From the NCBI GenBank assembly GCA_020437105.1, contig JAGQWR010000008.1, forward strand, positions 1-56,533: a stretch of 56,533 nucleotides of DNA, in the 5' to 3' direction. Below, piece by piece: positions 53,014-56,533 of this stretch (its first letter is position 1; the number at the start of each line of letters is the position of its first letter). The notes under the pieces are model-generated. The model was not told where the DNA came from and searched no databases. It saw only the letters and a program-made list of their open reading frames with translations. The stretch is from Saprospiraceae bacterium. Lineage in GTDB: Bacteria > Bacteroidota > Bacteroidia > Chitinophagales > Saprospiraceae. Position numbers and translations under genes: made by a program.

Positions 53014-53786
53014 TCAGCCTGCAACGATTAACGCTGGATTCGTCCTGGTTTTTTGAGTGGCAGGGTATTCGGGCGATCATTGATCCCTGGCTTGTCGGAC
53101 CGGAAATTGACAGTTTCTCCTGGCTAAACAAACAATGGCATCAGCTGGATCCGGTAGCACCTCAATTATTACCCGAGTTTCAATTCGTATTGATCTCTCA
53201 ATCATACGAAGATCATTGTCATCTTCAAACCCTGTCGGAAATAGACCAGGCCATTCCTATTTTTGCTTCCGGAAAGGCCTATGATAAGTTGCGGAAACAT
53301 TTTCGCTCCCGGCATATTAGCCTCATTCCCGAATTTGCTTCCGGCGAAAGCCTGCAATATGAAGGATTTAAATTTCAGGCAATACATCCAGGGAATTGGC
53401 TGGATCCCATTTATTTTGCCATCCTGATTACTAGTCCCGGCGGAGAAACCATTTTCTACGCACCCCATGGTTTTCATCTTAAAAAGTGGCAGCAGGACGT
53501 CTTAGCTGAACGGGATATTGCCATGCTTTTTACCACATTCACAGACTTTCGGCTACCTGCTATTATGGGTGGACACGTGAATCCTGGCTTGGATCATGCA
53601 CGTTGGTTGGAGCAGGTTCTTAACCCCCGATGGATCGTGAATACCCACGATGAAGAAAAGCGTGCTGCCGGGCTTGTATCTAAATTAGCCAAGGTTAAAT
53701 ATCCTGATTATGAGGAAGCAAGTTCCTTTTTTGGTTCTCGCTTTCGCGAAATTCCGGACTATGGTCTGTACAAGTTTAGTCCTTGA
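53010..53786 (+). CDS. MBL-fold metal-dependent hydrolase-like protein with altered metal motif
   Basis: A 258-residue cytosolic protein with the metallo-beta-lactamase-fold pattern of the UlaG/lactamase-B3 type: [10 protein letters not shown] near the N-terminus, [11 protein letters not shown] near 68-78 and [13 protein letters not shown] near 185. The usual HxHxDH appears as Q-S-Y-E-D-H, so the first two metal-binding histidines are missing, and activity may be lost or altered. It overlaps glyA by 4 bases, which suggests a linked role in serine/glycine or one-carbon metabolism, though the substrate is unknown. It ends convergent with the DUF1028 gene, overlapping it by 11 bases. Confidence 0.8.
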   Translation: MISLQRLTLDSSWFFEWQGIRAIIDPWLVGPEIDSFSWLNKQWHQLDPVAPQLLPEFQFVLISQSYEDHCHLQTLSEIDQAIPIFASGKAYDKLRKHFRSRHISLIPEFASGESLQYEGFKFQAIHPGNWLDPIYFAILITSPGGETIFYAPHGFHLKKWQQDVLAERDIAMLFTTFTDFRLPAIMGGHVNPGLDHARWLEQVLNPRWIVNTHDEEKRAAGLVSKLAKVKYPDYEEASSFFGSRFREIPDYGLYKFSP

Positions 53787-54762
53787 CAAATCGGCCAAGT
53801 GAAATCCGTCCCAGCTTATCCTGGATTTTAAGGACAAAACTGCCACTGGGTAAATCTTGTACTGCTATTTCCTTATTGCCGCTGCCTTGTAAACGGTTCA
53901 TAAGTTTCCCCGAGCTGTCAAAAATAGAAATGTCCACTACTCCTTCAAACGGAATTTCCACCTGCAAACTGGAGCTTGCCGGGTTGGGGAACATCCGGAG
54001 TTTTTGAGGCTCTGTACCCGTGGTAAATGTGGATGTTCCAAACCAGTCATTAAACAAGGTTTGCAGGGAGTCGATCGGCTCGATACCAGCACCATCTGCA
54101 GTAATTACACCCAGTACCAAGGAGGGAGAACCAAAGACATCATCCGGCTGGGCGATTTTTAAAAAAGCAAATAGTGCAGAACTGCCATTATCTGTGCACC
54201 TGGAATCAGCGCCAATCACATTTGCACCTTGCATCGCAGCCATCATCTTTTCCGGAAAACTGCTCGGGGTGTTAATAAAATTGCTTTCCATCGCATCAAC
54301 GATGAAATCGCCTAGCAGGATATTGCCCTGTATGGAATAGTTGTCGCCTACCCGGTGACCCTTCCAGTCATCGGTGTTGGATCCTGTATGTGCTGCCGCC
54401 TCTGGTAATCCGTTTACAAAAGCTACAACCCCATATTGTCTTTTGGTCGAATCGTTTTGAATGTCGTTATTGATCAGCCAGTCAATTATTTCGGAAGGTG
54501 TATCTCCCGCTTCCATCCGGGTTTTTGCATTGGCCTGATTGCCTGACAGGTACCATGCCTGCGTATTAATGGCGCCTAATCCCGGAAAAAGTTGTCCGAG
54601 AAAATCTGCTTCATACGGAAGTGTAGTCAGATCCACGCAGGAGGCTCCTGCACTCCCAACTGCTCCCGTTTCCGGATCGACAGCTACCATGGAAAAGGTA
54701 TCCTGTGCCAGAGTGGCGGAGATAAAGATCAAGGGAATAAATAGTGTTAAAAATAATTTCAT
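53776..54762 (-). CDS. Secreted DUF1028-domain protein with T9SS type A sorting domain
   Basis: A 328-residue exported protein. Signal peptide about 1-19 (ATLAQ) is followed by the DUF1028 domain (about 20-235), recognisable by DTFSMVAVDPETGAVGSAGA, NANAKT-like and LPYEADFLGQLFPGLGA, with a conserved serine/threonine start resembling Ntn hydrolases. The last 75 residues form a T9SS type A domain (LRMFPNPASSSLQVEI, DISIFDSSGKLMNRL, SGSFVLKIQD). The role of DUF1028 is not settled; a hydrolase is suspected. The start is 10 bases after the preceding small membrane protein, so the two are likely in one operon. Confidence 0.88.
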   Translation of the reverse strand: MKLFLTLFIPLIFISATLAQDTFSMVAVDPETGAVGSAGASCVDLTTLPYEADFLGQLFPGLGAINTQAWYLSGNQANAKTRMEAGDTPSEIIDWLINNDIQNDSTKRQYGVVAFVNGLPEAAAHTGSNTDDWKGHRVGDNYSIQGNILLGDFIVDAMESNFINTPSSFPEKMMAAMQGANVIGADSRCTDNGSSALFAFLKIAQPDDVFGSPSLVLGVITADGAGIEPIDSLQTLFNDWFGTSTFTTGTEPQKLRMFPNPASSSLQVEIPFEGVVDISIFDSSGKLMNRLQGSGNKEIAVQDLPSGSFVLKIQDKLGRISLGRFVKD

Positions 54763-54772
54763 AATGAGTCTG

Positions 54773-55264
54773 TTAAACTAAAAACATACGGGTAATTGCC
54801 TTGTCAAGTGCTTCCGGATCTTTTGTGCCGATCAGAATTTTATGACCGTTATGAAGCTCTAATTGAACACCCTCTTTTCCGGAGAGCGTATAGGCGCGTC
54901 GCCTGATTCCTATACGGAGTCCCCAGCCACCAAACTCGCGTATTGGCTGATAGGTACGGATATAGTGTTTTGCTATTTCATCCTCTAAAATTATTCGGGT
55001 GGCAAATGGATGAAATTCAATCAGCACCAGGTCCTTTTCAACGGTCGTAGTAAGTGAAATGCTGCGAAATAGGAGCATCAACGCCAGAGGAAGCAAGAGC
55101 AAAAGTATTAGGAAGATGTCTGGTATTGGATGGGGCCCGATCGGTTTGTCGAGAAAAACCTGCCTGACAATTCCCCAGAGAATAGCTCCTGAGAGGGACA
55201 GCAACAGCACCCAAATCCAAATTTGGTTAAATTTTTGAGTTTCCCGGAATAAATAGCTTTCCAT
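54773..55264 (-). CDS. Small membrane protein of unknown function
   Basis: A 163-residue protein using ATG 55264, 6 bases downstream of a GAGGG; the frame extends to a TTG at 55279. There are two membrane helices (about 15-35, IWVLLLSLSGAILWGIV; about 47-68, IFLILLLLLPLALMLLF). The C-terminal 90 residues are beta-rich (HPFATRIILEDEIAKHYI, REFGGWGLRIGIRRRAYTL) and look like a PH-like domain facing the cytoplasm. It lies just before the DUF1028 gene. No family was assigned. Confidence 0.75.
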   Translation of the reverse strand: MESYLFRETQKFNQIWIWVLLLSLSGAILWGIVRQVFLDKPIGPHPIPDIFLILLLLLPLALMLLFRSISLTTTVEKDLVLIEFHPFATRIILEDEIAKHYIRTYQPIREFGGWGLRIGIRRRAYTLSGKEGVQLELHNGHKILIGTKDPEALDKAITRMFLV

Positions 55265-55292
55265 ACCCTCAATATACAAGGATATTAGGAAG

Positions 55293-55328
55293 AAAAAAAG
55301 GCTTTGAGTTTTGTACTCAAAGCCTTTT
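55293..55328 (-). terminator. Terminator of the right-end T9SS gene
   Basis: AAAAGGCTTTGAGT (55296-55309) pairs with ACTCAAAGCCTTTT (55315-55328), with a 5-base loop. Read on the minus strand, it is followed by a T-run, 6 bases after the stop of the right-end gene. Confidence 0.8.
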
Positions 55329-55333
55329 CCTGA

Positions 55334-56386
55334 TCATCGAATGATCTCGATGGGATGGCTGCTTTTTCCTTCAGGGCTCTGAAATTGTACGAAGTACAAA
55401 CCAGCGTTGAGGGAAGCAGGAATGATCCAGTCTAAGCTGTGTTGACCCGCAGCAAAGGATTGGATATTTGTTAACTGTTCTACCTGGCGGCCAAGTAAAT
55501 CATAAACAGAAATAGTTAGATCGGTTTTGGTATCCAATGTGAAACTAATTTGGCTATAGGTAGAAGCCGGTACCGGAGCAATCTCCACATTTGCCAGGGG
55601 GATTGCGATCTCTACTGCATCTGTCATAATCTGAGATTCAAAGAAACTGATCACCGTTTCAATATTTGAACCAGCTAATTCCGTCGTTGAGGCAAGCGCT
55701 AAATCAAAGAAATAAGTAAGCGCTATGGAGCTTCCATTATCGTACCAGGTGGCACAGGGTGTTCCTTCCAAAGCATATCCGGATCCTCCCATGGAATAAA
55801 CGGGAACGGTTTCTAATCTTGGACTAACCCCATCACCGTACCAGAGTGTACTAAATATCCAGTCAATATTATCCAGGTTTGGAATAGGTTGACCGGTTGC
55901 TGGTTCTACAAATGGTACACCTGTGTTGCCGTCATTTGTGTAGCTTTCTACATCAAATGATTCGATGCCCAGATAATCATACTCAAAGTCTCCACTGGCA
56001 AATGCTACTGGCGGACTTCCATATACATCATACAGGAAATCGTTTCCGATTAGCCAAATGTTTCCGCCTCCCGATAAATAGGCGGCCAAATCGGTGTTGA
56101 CCTGGTCAATACCATTCCATAAATAGAGATCCTGTCCCCAGCTGGATGTATGCCAAACGAGGAGGTCGTAGTTTGACATGGTTGCCAGGTCAGGTGAATA
56201 GCCCTCCGTCTGGGCATCAAAAAGGGTATAGCTAATCCCGGCAGCATCAAAGCCATCTGTCAGGATTGTCGAGTTCATATAGGCATCAGCTGAGTCATCG
56301 ACAAACAGAATTGATAGCTGTGCATTCAGGTGAACCGAAATAAAGGTGCTACAGAATAATAACAGTAGTAGTGTAAAATGCTTCAT
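55334..56386 (-). CDS. Secreted T9SS type A protein
   Basis: A 350-residue protein using ATG 56386, where the signal peptide MKHFTLLLLLFCSTFISVHL starts; the frame extends 19 codons upstream. The mature N-terminal part (about 24-250) reads ILFVDDSADAYMNSTILTDG, YDLLVWHTSSWGQDLYLW and GGGNIWLIGNDFLYDVYG, a glutamine-amidotransferase-like Rossmann pattern often found in secreted CHU proteins. The T9SS type A domain covers the end (VEIAPVPASTYSQISF, SVYDLLGRQVEQL, LNAGLYFVQFQS). The end of the window truncates no part of it; the gene is complete. The activity is unknown. Confidence 0.83.
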   Translation of the reverse strand: MKHFTLLLLLFCSTFISVHLNAQLSILFVDDSADAYMNSTILTDGFDAAGISYTLFDAQTEGYSPDLATMSNYDLLVWHTSSWGQDLYLWNGIDQVNTDLAAYLSGGGNIWLIGNDFLYDVYGSPPVAFASGDFEYDYLGIESFDVESYTNDGNTGVPFVEPATGQPIPNLDNIDWIFSTLWYGDGVSPRLETVPVYSMGGSGYALEGTPCATWYDNGSSIALTYFFDLALASTTELAGSNIETVISFFESQIMTDAVEIAIPLANVEIAPVPASTYSQISFTLDTKTDLTISVYDLLGRQVEQLTNIQSFAAGQHSLDWIIPASLNAGLYFVQFQSPEGKSSHPIEIIR

Positions 56387-56465
56387 GAATAAAACGGAAT
56401 TATGGGTTAAAAAACAAGTAAATGAACTGCTTTTGGTTGGCATAAAATAAAGATAAAAAATTACC

Positions 56466-56494
56466 TATACCCAACCCACTTTGATTCGGGTATA
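56466..56494. repeat. Inverted repeat at the right edge
   Basis: TATACCC (56466-56472) faces GGGTATA (56488-56494) with a 15-base loop, in the upstream region of the right-end T9SS gene. It may be an operator; no more can be said because the window ends nearby. Confidence 0.4.
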
Positions 56495-56533
56495 AATAGG
56501 AGGCAATGTTTCAGATTATAGTTTAAAGTTTAG

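Overview
The window is about 56.5 kb of chromosome from a member of the Bacteroidota, most likely a Saprospiria/Lewinella-type gliding or marine bacterium (inference). The evidence is the density of type IX secretion (T9SS) cargo with C-terminal sorting domains (at least nine), a CHU_C/gliding-motility-type C-terminus at 47503-49578, SprB-like and choice-of-anchor domains, the Bacteroidota -7 promoter box TAnnTTTG upstream of many genes, and an ATP synthase operon that lacks atpD and atpC. No tRNA, rRNA, CRISPR array, transposase or prophage gene was seen. 

Layout. 0.1-2 kb: a secreted choice-of-anchor L protein and a Fur-family regulator. 2-8.7 kb, minus strand: purH, coaX, an outer-membrane beta-barrel protein and two tandem TPR proteins, probably co-transcribed in part. 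8.7-11.5 kb: a repeat-rich intergenic region, then three tandem paralogues of small secreted proteins with a carboxypeptidase-regulatory-like domain; the last two also carry a fragment resembling a TonB-receptor plug. 11.6-15.2 kb: nadE divergent from dnaX. 15.3-21.4 kb: a Crp/Fnr regulator, a UvrD-type helicase fused to a Fe-S RecB-family nuclease, and a molybdopterin oxidoreductase, packed like one operon. 21.6-27.1 kb: atpB-E-F-H-A-G ending in a clear terminator. 27.2-31.4 kb: a sugar-phosphate nucleotidyltransferase, convergent with an FAD oxidoreductase plus membrane polyferredoxin pair. 31.7-35.5 kb: three T9SS cargo genes, including an Omp28-like protein and two tandem paralogues. 35.5-35.9 kb: a cluster of short palindromes. 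35.9-41.6 kb: a PTPS/QueD-family gene, then glutathione peroxidase, holB, ricT, lpdA and a phosphoesterase lipoprotein. 41.5-47.4 kb: an unknown helical protein, a frameshifted Kazal/dockerin-like T9SS protein, a coiled lipoprotein and pssA. 47.5-56.4 kb: a large CHU_C protein, a purple-acid-phosphatase-like protein, glyA with an MBL-fold gene, a DUF1028 protein, a small membrane protein and a final T9SS protein. 

Most of the window is housekeeping metabolism (purine, CoA, NAD, serine/glycine, phosphatidylserine, ATP synthesis, DNA polymerase III clamp loader) interleaved with cell-surface and secreted genes. The most unusual items are a secreted gene whose signal peptide lies in a different frame from its mature part (43227-45511), the three plug-like paralogues (9232-11514), two tandem secreted genes whose sorting domains are nearly identical in DNA although the rest has diverged (33905-35508), a histidine-rich extension on ATP synthase subunit a, a hairpin between atpE and atpF, and the palindrome clusters at about 9.0 and 35.7 kb.
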